DNA of 64,000 nt from NCBI RefSeq assembly GCF_007655135.1, contig NC_045130.1:37940605-38004604 (forward strand), written 5' to 3'. Source of the DNA: Punica granatum (Eukaryota > Streptophyta > Magnoliopsida > Myrtales > Lythraceae). Below the pieces are notes generated by a model. It had not been told where the DNA came from, made no database searches, and worked only from the letters and a program-made list of their open reading frames with translations. The position numbers were made by a program, and so were the translations under genes. Positions 49,401-60,356 of this stretch are shown here, one piece after another (the stretch's first letter is position 1; each line of letters begins with the position of its first letter).

Positions 49401-49741
49401 GGATGGTGGTGGTCCTCTTTAGGAGGGAGCTCACTTTCGAGCAAACCATGTGCCTGTGGGAGGTCATGTGGGCTGATCAGGCAGCTATCAGAGCCGGGAT
49501 TGGGAAGTCTGCCTGGAGCCGTATAAGACAGCGAGCCCCGCCCACCGACGATTTGCTGCTGTATGCTATTGCAGCTTCGGTGTTGCAGAGGAGGAAGCTT
49601 ATCATAGAGAGGTATAACAGCATGGAGGAGATATTGAGGGAGTGCAATAGCATGGCTGGGCAGCTCGATGTGTGGAAGCTTCTAGACGATGCTCATGACT
49701 TGGTAGTCACCCTCCACGACAAGATAGAGTCGTCTCTCTGA
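46403..49741 (+). CDS. TBC-domain Rab GTPase-activating protein
   Basis: Six exons: 46403-46551, 47331-47466, 47581-47630, 48074-48127, 48301-48633 and 48850-49741, with consistent phases, 537 residues. The N-terminus is Ser-rich (MKALKRSHTSSS, then WIHLRSVLFVVANSS). The TBC domain begins with LRDGGIKFLKKVRSG and IHPSIRAEVWPYLLGVYDLK. It is split by an acidic, Ser-rich insert (about residues 110-270), as in plant GYP-like RabGAPs such as the At3g49350 group. The Arg finger is in IIRVDAVRANTEW (Arg285) and the Gln finger in GYCQGMSDLL (Gln349), so catalysis should be intact. The protein should speed GTP hydrolysis by Rab proteins in vesicle traffic. The last acceptor is a CAGCAG tandem (48844-48849), allowing isoforms differing by one Ser. 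Another possible first exon lies at 46094. Confidence 0.92.
47787..47820. repeat. Alternating purine-pyrimidine tract in TBC intron 3
   Basis: ACACACGCGCGCTCGTGTGT followed by GTGTGTGCGCGCGCTTGTG, self-complementary around CGCGCGCTCGTG. Such tracts favour Z-DNA or cruciforms. Confidence 0.75.
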
Positions 49742-51086
49742 TATCTTTTGTGCTGAGAAGGCAAGAAAACAATTAATTTTTGCTAATTTATTTCCGGAGT
49801 GGTCTCAATTGTGGGAGATCTTGAAATCTCTTCACAAGAGACCCTCATCTCGACAAAACACTGCTCTGTCTGCTCACAGCTCTCGTTTAAGGTTCGTAGT
49901 AGCGGTGGAGGCGGCATTGAGCAGAGAATACCAGTTTATTATCGGCTATGGAATACAATCCCTTCTGTATACCGTACAGAATATTTGCTCGGTAGAACTA
50001 TGAAGGCAGTCGAGGCAAGTAGGAACTGTTTTAACACATATACTGGTCCCCTGTTTTCCTTTTTCTTCTTTGGGTTTCCGAGCAATTGAGACTAAACAAT
50101 GTTTCAAGAATCTGTTTATATCCTTGGTCCTGTAATTCATCTCGGTTGGAAGGGTCAGCATCGAGATGTAATTACTCGAGCTTTCTCTAAGAATGGAAAG
50201 GATGGTTTATTTTCTCAAACTCTCGTGGCAGTTTCGATTAGTATCACTTCTCTGCTCTGTTGTATCTTGGACTAGAGATCGACGATTCAAAGGAATGGTG
50301 TTATTCTTTACTATGTCCATGCCTGTTGGAATTACTTCAGTTGGGAGGAGAAATTAATACTGACTGGTAGTAAGTCTTGGTCTTGTTATATTAATTAAAT
50401 CACCTGCAGGAATTATTATTACTAAGATTAATATTTGACGTTTATAGCTGGAAATATAACTGACATTCAAACCAGCTGGTAATCCTCAATAGACCTAACA
50501 CGGTTGACTTGGCCTAAGAAACGCCTGAAATTTAATCCAAAAGTCACCATCATGGGGTTATCACGTGTTTTAATAGGATAACCCCATGCTGGATTTGCTT
50601 GCCTTATTTGACTATTTTTGACCGTGCGGTGAGAAGCGGGGGAGTCGAATTTGAGAGATGATCAAGTCAAATTCGAGAGAGTCATAAATCAAATTTTATA
50701 GAATACCACCAAGTGGTTAGTCAGCAGCGCCCAAAGATTGACATGAAAGACAGTTTCACACGTACAAAGATGATGACTAGCACAAACATGGAAAGACAAA
50801 GAACTGCTCGATCACGTTGCCCAATTGGATTTATATAGACTACGAAGATAAAAGATCTCCACAAAAGTTCAAGCAAGAATTGCGAAAACTCACAAGTAAA
50901 GGGCACAATAGACGGTCCTGACAAAAGAAGTCCCGAATAAGGCATGACCCAAGTTTACATCATGCAAAGAGCGTCTTATGACTTGAGGAAAAGGAACCTA
51001 TGATGTTTTTTAAATAGCTACCAGGCACAATTCAGGCGGGCACGACAATTTTTCTACTCATCGAGGTAGGCAGGCAAAATGAATCA
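49742..51086. other. Convergent intergenic region (TBC / cytochrome b5)
   Basis: TBC 3' flank, then AT-rich sequence with a perfect 12-base hairpin at 50551-50588. No coding region is recognised. The last 150 bases are the cytochrome b5 3' flank. Confidence 0.55.
50551..50588. repeat. Perfect 12-base inverted repeat
   Basis: CATGGGGTTATC and GATAACCCCATG, separated by a 14-base loop that contains ACGTG. It is isolated; no gene or terminator role is evident. Confidence 0.8.
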
Positions 51087-52397
51087 CTATTCTTTCTTGG
51101 TGTAGTGTCGAACCACCACAGCCAAACCCAGGATCATAATAGGCACGAGGAACTGCAAGATCTTGATGAGGAACTCCGGGGTTTTGTCGGGGTTGTAAGG
51201 GGCTTGTTGGGGTGGAATATAATTCCGTTTTGCTGGGACAGTTGATGCATCGATCTCGCCAATATAATACTTTTCCATCATCTCCCGAGCAGAGTCACTG
51301 TGCCCGACATCTTCAAAGTCGTTTGTGGCATCTTTCCCTGCAATTTTTACAACAATTACAAGAGTAAAGATGAAGTAGGTAGCTCTCGGTACGCGGCTTT
51401 TATGGTATAACTTAAGCTAAGATGCACGCCGCCTGAGCAAACATTCACTCATTCTTTGGAAAAGGAAGGAATGAGTTAGGTTATAGATTACCAGTAGCTG
51501 AGAGCAAGACCTCATCTCCTCCAGGATGATCATCCATGAAAGGTGTTACATCATATACCTGCAACCATATCATACCATTTCACCAGTTAAATACCATTTA
51601 ACAATGACAACAATGATATTAATAAATAATCTCAACAGCGGATGGGGCAGGATGCATTTGGTTGCAGAAAGTATGCCGTGAAAATGTTTATGCTTCCATC
51701 TTTCGTATTTATCTTTCCGTTCCTCGCTAGGCATATTGATTTTCACCTCATCTTAGTTGCCGACTTGCCAAAAAAGAACGAATCATCTCTACAGTCCACT
51801 TTTTTTAATCTTTTAACAGATAGAGTTTCCAGACAAGGGGACACGAAAAAGAATACCAAACAAGTGTTCACCCTAGTCCTCCAATCACATCAGAAAACAA
51901 AATTCTGAAGATCTCTTCTCTGCTTCCATTATTCATAACAATTCATCATTGCCCAGTTGCAAATTTTGTCGATTTTTTAGGACTCTGGGTACAGGAAATC
52001 ACTACTTGAAGCATACTGCCATGATTTTGTTTTACCATAACTTCGAAGTGATCGATCAAAAGCTTCAGGGGGTTCTACCCAGCACAGATATGCCTATTCA
52101 TTCAAAATCAAATTCAATTCCGAATGCGTTCAATTTCATCACAGCTCTTTCAATCAAAGCACTCCCAGTAAACAGAAATCAGCTAATGCTTCGTCTATGG
52201 CGAATCAATTTAGGGATTAAGCAAGTGAAGAATCAGCTCAAGCTCGAGGAAATCGAGAGGGCGGATAATAGCTCGGCCACCCAATTGGCGAGAGGAGCAA
52301 GGGATCTAACCTTGCCGGAGATGATGAGCCAGCAATCCTTGGTCTTGTTGTGCTTCTCGACCTCCTCGAAAGCGAACAGCTTCTTGTCCGACGCCAT
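51087..52397 (-). CDS. Cytochrome b5, ER-anchored
   Basis: Minus strand, three exons: 52397-52311, 51558-51492 and 51337-51087, giving 134 residues, the normal plant length. The haem domain reads KLFAFEEVEKHNKTKDCWLI, VYDVTPFMDDHPGGDEVLLS, DFEDVGHSDSAREMMEKYYI. Axial haem ligands are His40 (HPGG) and His64 (VGHS). A proline-rich linker leads to the C-terminal tail anchor FLIKILQFLVPIMILGLAVV, followed by RHYTKKE on the lumenal side. It donates electrons to fatty-acid desaturases, hydroxylases and some P450s at the endoplasmic reticulum. The start was chosen as the MASDKK Met; an in-frame upstream Met lies nine codons before but lacks family similarity. The leader carries (GA)n at about 52575-52596. 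Confidence 0.95.
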
Positions 52398-52765
52398 CGC
52401 TGACTGGCTGTGACTGATCACCACACCACCGAAATCATCAGCTCAAAAAGGGAAAAATCACAGGAATTTGGGATCAGAACTCATCAAACGAGCTTCCAAT
52501 TAGGACTATGAGAGCAAAAGAGATCCCAAATCAGAATCGAACAGAAAAGAGAATCTCATCACCTACCACCACGCGCACAGAGAGAGAGAGAGAGAGAATG
52601 CAAATGTCTCTGCTTCTGCTGTCTCTCTCTCGATATTATCACGGCCGGTCAAATCCGTGGTGTACTCTGCTGCCCTCGAGGATCCTGCATTTATATGCTG
52701 AAAGCTTGTCCAAATTACCAAAATGCCCCTCAAGTTCCATTGTAACGTTTATATGAAAAAAATAA

Positions 52766-53989
52766 GTTAAATGCACTTTATCTACGACCAACGAAAATGT
52801 TTGAATTTTCTCCCCGACCTTCAAATTTTTACAGAACACCTCCCGACCTTACTGAAAAATAAGCAAGATGCCCCTCAATCAATTTCTGATCAAAATTCCA
52901 GCCAAAGAAGAGCATATGTCACTCACATATCAAAATAAAATGGTAAAATTATCTCCATAAAATAATTACCTAGAAAAAAAAAATCATATGAACCATAGGA
53001 ATTAGGGCGTCGATCTCTCACCCGCGTCTTTTCACCCAGTGAGCAAAGAAGCCTGCACGATCTCTGGCCGCGGCGACCCATCCTTCTTGCTGATGAGCAA
53101 AAAAGCCTGCAGAGTACTCAAAATGGACACAATAAAAGCAAATCAATCCCAATGATCATCCCTAAAGAAAATCGAGAAGGGAAAGCTCGGTTTTTAGATT
53201 CTGAATGTTCTGGGAATTCTTGCTTTGGTATTACTGGAAAAGAAGAAATTGTCATCAACAATGAGCCGCTTGTTATAGGTATGAATGCCGAGGCGGATGG
53301 TAATAAGGAAAAGAGTGAGAACATGTATGGAAATAAAGCGATCACTTTCCAGAAGGATCCTTGCCATAAAAAGCCTTACAAGGTGGCTTTCTGGCCGAAA
53401 GAAGTCAAGAGGATCCTCGAGTTGGAGGTATTCTTGCAAAAGAATGCCCAGTCCCACATGATGAGAAAGATGGGTCGAGGAGATGGGTCTGCAGTGAAGT
53501 CTAGTCGATGAGATGGGTCGCCACTGTTTACGCTGGAGCTTGGTAGGAGATCGTCACCACTGGGAGATGGGTTGCAATTACTTGAGGAGAAGGCTGCATG
53601 CTGCACGGGGTGGGTTCATGGAGATGGTTGACTCTGCAGGCTCTTTTGCTCGTCGGTGAGAATGATGGGTTGCCGCGGCCGGAGATGGTATAGGCTTCTT
53701 TGCTCATCGTGGGAGAAGGCACGAGTGGGAGATTGACGCCTTAATTCCTCTGGTTTAGATGCTCTCTCTTTTTTTTACCCACATAATTATTTTATGGAGA
53801 TAATTTTATCCTTTTATTTTGACATGTGAGTGGCATATGTTTTTTTATCGGAATTTTGATCGAAAATTGGTCGATGGGGCATCTTGCTTATTTTTCGATA
53901 AGGTCATGAGGTGTTCTGCAAAAATTTAAAGGTCAGGGGGCAAACCCAAACTCTCCTCGTAGGTCGGGGGGCAAAGTGCATTTTACTCT
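52766..53989. mobile_element. Long-TIR Mutator-like element with captured coding sequence (Pack-MULE-like)
   Basis: Arms of about 350 bases are inverted copies. The left arm (52766-53116) starts GTTAAATGCACTTTATC. The right arm (about 53628-53989) ends with the complement, GCAAAGTGCATTTTACTC. Shared blocks include CCCGACCTT, AAAATAAGCAAGATGCCCC, GAGCAAAGAAGCCT, GGCCGCGGC.ACCCATC and GAGCAAAA.AGCCTGCAGAGT. Flanks are A-rich, so the target duplication cannot be read. The 500-base centre does not match the arms and holds an open plus-strand frame. No transposase is visible, so it would need one in trans. Confidence 0.8.
53152..53511 (+). other. Open coding-like segment inside the long-TIR element
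   Basis: A 119-codon plus frame: EEIVINNEPLVIGMNAEADG, then KPYKVAFWPKEVKRILELEV and FLQKNAQSHMMRKMGR. Its composition is protein-like, not low complexity. I do not recognise the family with certainty. No intron or promoter signals were found. It is probably a fragment of a host gene captured between the arms. Whether it is expressed is unknown. Confidence 0.4.
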
Positions 53990-56169
53990 CAAAGAAAAAT
54001 AAAAAAATGCGATCCATAAAAGCTGGTCAAACGATTCTACGCTTATTCTCATTTGATAAAAGTTTCGGATTCGAATTTTCTGAATGAAAAAAATTCGTAA
54101 TTGGGAGAATTTTGCCCATTTAGTGGGTTGACCGGGTTTAAACTAAATTAATTAGGGTCCGGTTGGTCTTTTCAATATCAATGTATCACAGCAAAAAAAA
54201 ATTAAAAATATCTGACATATCGAAAAATCCGTCTAACTTAAAATTTTACTTACATTTAGAATATTAAGTAAATTATAACACATACTATTTGTGGATGTGA
54301 TTTTGAATTAGGAGGATTTTTTTAGTTGATTACTAATAGCACATATAGCAAGACTCGTGAAGGATAATATCGCATGCTCTTAGAATTCCAGATCGTGATG
54401 GAAGACACACACACAGTGAATAGCTATGGTGAGCATAAAATGATTTACGTGGCTCTATAAATGAGATTAGATGCTCCTACTGATTGAGTGTTCAAGCTGA
54501 ATTAATAAGTGCATGAGGTTCATATTCCGTTAAAATGAGTCTCTTCTCAGAGAAGTCGAACCGGTACAAATTGGATCGAATGATACGGATATAGTGTTCT
54601 TTTTTACCCTCAAACTATGCAACATAATGGTAATCATTTTTAGATGTTTAAAACGGAATATCAATGCTAACACAGGTTGTACGTTAACTATGATATAATT
54701 AATATCGTGATAATGAAATTGCCATGAGCTACTGGATCTTACTACGGCTTTATATGTTTAAAACTACTAGATTCGTCAACAATTCGTCAATGATTGTATT
54801 TTAAATAACGTGCTAAATTATTCAGCCAAAAAAAATAGAAAAACAAAAACATGTCAAAGTACCGAACCAATTACAATGAACAACGAGAAAACAATTTAAG
54901 GTAACGTTTGGTACGTAGATAAATATACGAATTTTTAGAAAAATTGATTTAAATTTCCTAGACCCTCAAGATTCTCATCTTTTTTTTTTCGGTTGATTCA
55001 AGATTCTCATCTTTGGTTAAATCATAACTGTTCACATTGTCACTCTCATATTCTCACTTCCAATAGTAATGTAGATTAGCATAATGGGAGTAAGAAGGTG
55101 GAGATTCTCACCTTGTAGGGAATGTACAATATTAGTAATTTAATTGTCGAGAATACATCAAACTACTCCTATTTACGAGAATAATGGATCAAAATTTCGC
55201 TCGACTACATAAATTCTGCCGGCTCTTACTTACTAATTCCTTTTCTAGGACGGATTATTTAGGGCCTGTTTGGTTTTAGGGTTAAATTTTAGAATCATGA
55301 TTTTGATTTTAACTCTACTCACTACAAAACAAAAACACACGTTTCCCAAGTCAAATTTATAATACCATCTCATTTGTCTTTTTCCACAATCAAAATTAAA
55401 ATCAAAATCAAAATTACTTTAACTTTAAAATCAAACGCCCCCTTAATATTTCGCCTTAGAATAGGGTGGGAGAATTGGGGTCGGGAGGGCGTCATTGGAA
55501 AGTAGTATTAAGCTCTGAGCTACTTTTTCTGCTTTAGGTGGCTTGAATAGAAATTGCGTGATCTTAGGCCAAAAGCTGCATTCCATTTCTTTATTAGTAA
55601 GTCAAAATTTTGAATAACTTAATAAAATCATCCTAAATTAGATATATATAATAACCACTTTCGTGAATTAATTGTTAATTTTTGGAAAATGCAAGTGTAA
55701 TTCCTTATCTATTTTATGCGTACTTCGGTGGATGTTTCCTTATATAGCTTGACTAAATACTTGAATCAAATGAGAACTTACATAGCAACAAATTGTCAAT
55801 GATTATGCTTTTTATACCCACTAATCGATTTTCGGTTATTATAAACTCAAAAAGAACAAGACCTGTAAAGTGATAGTTAGAACTTAAATGTGGAAGGCAA
55901 TACATCATTACTCTATTAATTTAGAGTAATGAGGACTTGTTTAATCGATTTCATTTTAAATCATTGCATTTCTGGGCAAAATTTTATTTTGTTGTACTCA
56001 AAAGATTTAACAGTAGTAGCATTTTTTGAGAGATTCATTAAAATACTAAAAATATTGTCAAAACAATGTTCACATCGAACTAGTCCTATTGCACTTAAAA
56101 GATATCATCATCCATAAAACATGTATGCCAAACCATATACCAAAGCAAACCAAAGCTTGTGGCTAATAC
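53990..56169. other. Gene-free stretch
   Basis: AT-rich intergenic DNA containing the Tourist-like MITE at 55262-55442. Near 54060-54100 lies tRNA-B-box-like sequence (GGATTCGAATTTTCTG), but without a complete SINE structure. No gene is recognised. Confidence 0.5.
55262..55442. mobile_element. Tourist-like MITE, copy B
   Basis: A 181-base element flanked by TTA on both sides (55259-55261 and 55443-55445), the PIF/Harbinger preference. Ends are GGGCCTGTTTGG and the complement of CAAACGCCCCC. The core matches copy A at 30071-30233 (ACACGTTTCCCAAGTCAAAT and ATCTCATTTGTC). No coding. Confidence 0.8.
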
Positions 56170-56180
56170 ATGTGGATGTA

Positions 56181-56971
56181 GCCCAAATCTGATATGTCTT
56201 ATCCCGTTTTGGTGGCGAGTCAAAACAAGAGCAGCGGCACAGTGGTCGCACCTCTCCAACCCGACCTCTCTGCTCGATCGGTTTGTTCACCCTTCTCTCA
56301 GGCGACGGATTCTTGTCTTAGCTCCCCATCTCCTCCCGACAATAGTATCCTCGCCCACCTCGACACACGATCACACTATCAGTCTATTAGTCCTACCTCC
56401 TGCCTAAAAAAACCCACCATTTGTGGCTTGCTCTTTTTTTATTGGTTATTGTAGGTTACAGCTCCCTTGTTGTGAGCACTGGTCTGAACCGATCAAGGAG
56501 CCTCAAGCTTTCTTGATTTGTCCACTTAGGGATTGGGTTGCGGCGATCGTTGATCTGAACCGATCAAGGGGCCTTGAGCTTCCTTGGTTTGATTACGTAG
56601 GGATTGGTAGACTGACTACGTCTATTGGTAGTGGTTGTTGGTAGATCTTGCGCTCGGATATCGGCCTGACACACATTAACTACCCCACCTTATTACGGAG
56701 TGGAATTTCATTGTGGATTTAGGATGTCCTCGTTCCTTATTACTATCAGGGTCAATGATGACATATTATTAGCATATAGTGATCGGAGCTTATGGTTTCA
56801 AGATAGTGAACTAATGTTGTATCTCATCTTCTCTTATTTTTTTTTTCTATTATCCTTTGTAGTTTGCTCGATGGATAAACCATTTGTTCCGTTCTTGTAA
56901 TTTTTGATTGGGCATTTTTTTCTGTAACCGTTTTTTGGTGTTGATTAATAAAAGGTACACTTAAAAAAAAT
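56181..56971 (+). mobile_element. Retroposed insertion with poly(A) and 11-base target duplication
   Basis: Flanked by the direct repeat ATGTGGATGTA at 56170-56180 and 56972-56982. The 3' end is AATAAAAGGTACACTTAAAAAAAA, that is, a polyadenylation-like signal and A tail. This is the mark of LINE-driven insertion. The interior includes a tandem duplication of about 85 bases (GGTCTGAACCGATCAAGG and GATCTGAACCGATCAAGG units near 56480 and 56560). No reverse-transcriptase words were found, so it may be a LINE 3' end or a processed transcript. Confidence 0.7.
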
Positions 56972-57184
56972 ATGTGGATGTAATGTCTAAACTCTAAAGT
57001 GTGTGGCACCAAATCATCTGATAATTTACACCACACCATATTTTTCAACATAAAATCAATAATAATTTCCCCTCACAAAAGAAGCAAAAAAGAAAAAAAA
57101 ATAATTAGATTCTAGTATCTTCTCACTTCAAGCTCGAGCTCTGCATATTTCCTATTCCTCGATATTGGGAAGATTCCGACCGCC

Positions 57185-57748
57185 ATGGAAGGGCTGAAGC
57201 TCAAGGCCGCTGCCCGCCCTCCGCCGATCCGATACCTCGGCCATTTCAAGCAGCCCGAGTCCGTAGCCGACCCTTTCGAGTTCCAAGAATCCGACGTTGT
57301 CTGGTCCTCCGACATGGACCCGGTTGTCTCCCCCCGGACCCCGAACTCCCCCACAATCATCTCCGGCAACCCGTCCCTAGTCCGGCAGCGGCCCGCCATC
57401 AACCCAGCCCTGTCTGCCGTCTCCGGCGCTAGGCCGATCCCCCACCAGTCCCCGCCGGGTCGGGGGGTGATGACCGGGCCGACCAGGATGTCGGCTCCGG
57501 TGAACGTCCCCGTCTGGCCTAAGTGGAAGGAGGAGGGCCCTGGTGGCCGGATATCCGGGGAGTTTGGGGACGAGGAAGGGGACTTGGGGTGCACGCAGGA
57601 GAAGATAGTGCCGCCGCACGAGATTGTGGCTCAGTCGCACGCGACGACGGCGTTTTCGGTGTTTGAAGGCGCGGGTCGGACGCTGAAAGGTAGGGACTTG
57701 AGGCGGGTGAGGGATGCTGTTTTCCGGAAAACCGGTTTTCTAGATTAA
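57185..57748 (+). CDS. Senescence regulator S40 (DUF584) protein
   Basis: Intronless gene of 187 residues. Conserved DUF584 blocks appear in order: EFQESDVVWSSD near residue 52, SAPVNVPVWPKW near 113, VPPHEIVAQSHATTAFSVFE near 153, and GAGRTLKGRDLRRVRDAVFR, then KTGFLD at the C-terminus. Pro-rich linkers (SPRTPNSPTIISGNPS) separate them. S40 proteins are small nuclear or cytoplasmic regulators induced during leaf senescence and by stress; their biochemistry is unclear. GC content is far higher than in the flanks, as is usual for this family. The insertion at 56181-56971 ends about 210 bases upstream of the ATG. Confidence 0.94.
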   Translation: MEGLKLKAAARPPPIRYLGHFKQPESVADPFEFQESDVVWSSDMDPVVSPRTPNSPTIISGNPSLVRQRPAINPALSAVSGARPIPHQSPPGRGVMTGPTRMSAPVNVPVWPKWKEEGPGGRISGEFGDEEGDLGCTQEKIVPPHEIVAQSHATTAFSVFEGAGRTLKGRDLRRVRDAVFRKTGFLD

Positions 57749-58775
57749 AAAACGTTTTCCTTTGTTTTCTCGTTTTCATTTTCACTTTTAGTTTTATAGC
57801 GTAATTTTGTACGCACGAGCCTTTTTTTTTTTTTAATATGTAGTTAATAAATACGCACAAACCATGTAGAGTAGACTTATAGTGGCTATATCGCACGAAG
57901 CTACTACTAATTGCATCTTGATGTATACAGTAATGCCGGCCAATAAATACTCGCAGTCGATGAGACTCGTCGTGGCAGTAGAAAATTAATCGGGAAAAAA
58001 ATCCAATAGATTATTGTGATACGCCCTATTCGTAAATTTTATCAATACCGGATGAGATTGTACCTATAAAAGCAAAAAATACACTTACTACTCCATCGCG
58101 GCTTTAAGTAGTGGTTTTTAGATCATTACGGTTCGTATGCGCCCTGCGGCACCGGACCCCGTGATGAAGTAAATCACGGTTCCAGCAAGAAAATTATTAT
58201 TATTTTTTTAAAGTCAAACAACAATACATATTTATGTAGTAGAGCATGATTGACCATCTACACGTGGTGTTGAAGTGGAAAACTACGTACTCATAAAAAA
58301 AACTGAAGAAGAGTAGGAAACTACGTGCGCATACTATAAACAACAATCGGCCGTGGAAAGTGGAATTTGGTGGCTGATTCGTCCAGTGATCAATTTTTGA
58401 CAGATACTATGTTTATTTGCTAAGAGAGTAAGGATATCCAAAAGCTATTCTTTATCGAAAGCTCGGTGAATCCCTCATCTTTCTTATAAACGATGATGGC
58501 TATGATCATTTAAGATGACTACATTACTGTCTGTAACTGCCTAATATTTACTTGCCTTTAAGATAACACACAACACTCTATAATGCCGTATGCCAGGGAA
58601 TCCCCATAACTCGGCATGCGTGCTTTCGATGTGTGTAGCTAGTTTTGGTCATGCCACACCGTCGCAGAGAAAATTGAAGCGGTTCTTTAACAAGATAATG
58701 CGACCAGGAAACATTATCCCCAATATTTGTGTGCTTGTCGTGGTCTTCTTGCATCTGCTAGCATTTTCATTTGTT
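57749..58775. other. Gene-free stretch between S40 and the second long-TIR element
   Basis: S40 3' flank and AT-rich sequence. No gene or clear repeat is recognised. Confidence 0.55.
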
Positions 58776-60037
58776 TAGAAAATTATCACTGTCATCCCTT
58801 TATTTTAACCGAATCACCACTTAGGTTCCTTCTATCAATTTGGTCTTTACCGTCGATACCACTAACGATGTCTGATGTGGCTATCTTATTGGACAAAACG
58901 ATATCAAATTTTTTTTTTTAAATATGACTCCCTAAAACGACGTCGTTTTGATAATTTTTGAAAAATAATAATTATTACCATTATTATTTTTTTCTATTTC
59001 TTTTACGTTGAGGGAAAGTGGGAAAAGGAACCCTAGCTCCCTATCTTCTTCCTAGGAAGCTTCTGCCGCCACTTGAGCTCCAATGGTGTCTCCGGCACGG
59101 GCTCATCACCTCGGCGACCATCTTGACGACCTCCTTCCATCTCTCAGTGGGGCTCCGATCAAGCCTTCCTCCCACTCTCTCTCTCCCTCGGTTACTTTCT
59201 GTCTAAATCTCAGCCGCCAGGTTCGGTTCCACCTAGTACATCGCTGCCGCAGCGGACTCCGCAACTCCGAGGCAGTTCTGCCTCTACGTTCCTCTTATCG
59301 AGCTCCGACTACATCCTCAAGCACCTTCGTGAGCTCCCCTCTCGCAACTGTGACGATCCCAGGAGTACATGAGCTCAGTTTCATCTCCTTATCCGATTAG
59401 CTATATCACGAACTTCGAAGTCACTCTTGGTTCAGCCTCATGTCCAGCTCTAACAACTAGCCTTAATTTCCTTTACTTGGGAGCAGTAACCAGCTTCAGG
59501 TCGCCTGTTCAGTCCCTTTTCGGTGTTCCTCCATCGTAGCAGCTTAGCCACAAGCCCATCTGAGTAGTTTCCTCCTCTCCAATGAGTTGCTGCAGCTATT
59601 CTTTCAGTCAACCCTCATTGAAAGAGTAAAATAGAGAGACTCAGGAAGGGGGAATGATCGGCTGGGGCCTCCCCAGCCGACCACTAGCCCCTCAAGGTTG
59701 AGATCACCGGAGGCAAGAGGAACATCCGACAACCTCGACTGAAGGGGTCGTGGCTAGCTGAGGAGGCCTCAGCTAGTCTACCCTTCATCCGTTAAATTTT
59801 TTTTAAAAAAAAAATTGGCAAAAATGATTTTGTTTTGAAAATTCTGATTAAAAAATAATTTTTTGACGTCTTTTCTCCAACAAGGTAGCCACATCAAACA
59901 TTCGTTAGCGACATTGACGGCGAGAATGAAATTGATAGACGGAACCACAATGTTTGGGCCAAATTGGTCGCAAAAATTGATAATGGACTATAATGGTGAC
60001 TCGAGAAAAATAAAAGGATGACATTGATAGTTTTCTC
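58776..60037. mobile_element. Long-TIR Mutator-like element, second copy type (Pack-MULE-like)
   Basis: A 1262-base element with arms of about 200 bases. The left arm starts TAGAAAATTATCACTGTCAT and the complement of the right arm starts GAGAAAACTATCAATGTCAT. Shared blocks are CTATCAATTT, CTAACGA.TGT.TGATGTGGCTA and the CCGTC..T... words around them. The flanks TCATTTGTT (58767-58775) and CCATTTGTT (60038-60046) match at eight of nine bases, as expected for an aged Mutator target duplication. The C-rich centre (59020-59780) differs sharply in composition and contains smaller palindromes (for example GGCTGGGGCCTCCCCAGCC near 59660). The plus frame at 59083-59400 is open but unrecognised. It ends 80 bases before the promoter motifs of the AAA ATPase gene. 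Confidence 0.83.
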
Positions 60038-60118
60038 CCATTTGTTCGCATCCCATATTGCAACGGGAGATTACTAAAGAATTTCTTGCCAATGTTACGG
60101 CTACTGGAGTCTCGAGAA

Positions 60119-60234
60119 GGCCCACGGTGATGGGCCGGAAATAGTCCGGATCCTCAGATTGGGCCAGCATGAGACACTGCCACTTTTGGCCCACGAAGCC
60201 CAAAGAGGGAAGTGAAGCCCAACCGGAAGGCCCA
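60119..60234. promoter_or_regulatory. Dense site II (TGGGCY) cluster upstream of the ATAD1-like gene
   Basis: Seven motifs in 116 bases, both orientations: 60119, 60130, 60160, 60188, 60197, 60216 and 60229. With the telo-box downstream, this is the classic promoter layout of plant housekeeping, ribosomal and mitochondrial-protein genes. Confidence 0.8.
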
Positions 60235-60305
60235 GGACCTTCCCCCTTCCCCCTCCTGCCTTCCCCTGCAAGAATCCCAATCCTACGTAACTTCTCTGCT
60301 TTCCC

Positions 60306-60314
60306 AAACCCTAA
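60306..60314 (+). promoter_or_regulatory. Telo-box
   Basis: AAACCCTAA, 43 bases before the ATG. In plants it often pairs with site II elements and binds Puralpha/TRB-type factors. Confidence 0.75.
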
Positions 60315-60356
60315 CGATCAGTTAGAATCCGACCGAGGACAGTGCCGGAAGCGACC

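Noticed and set aside
54055..54100. B-box-like GGATTCGAAT suggesting a SINE
   Set aside because: No A box, tail or flanking duplication was found.
57112..57594. A 160-codon minus-strand frame
   Set aside because: Antisense shadow of the GC-rich S40 gene.
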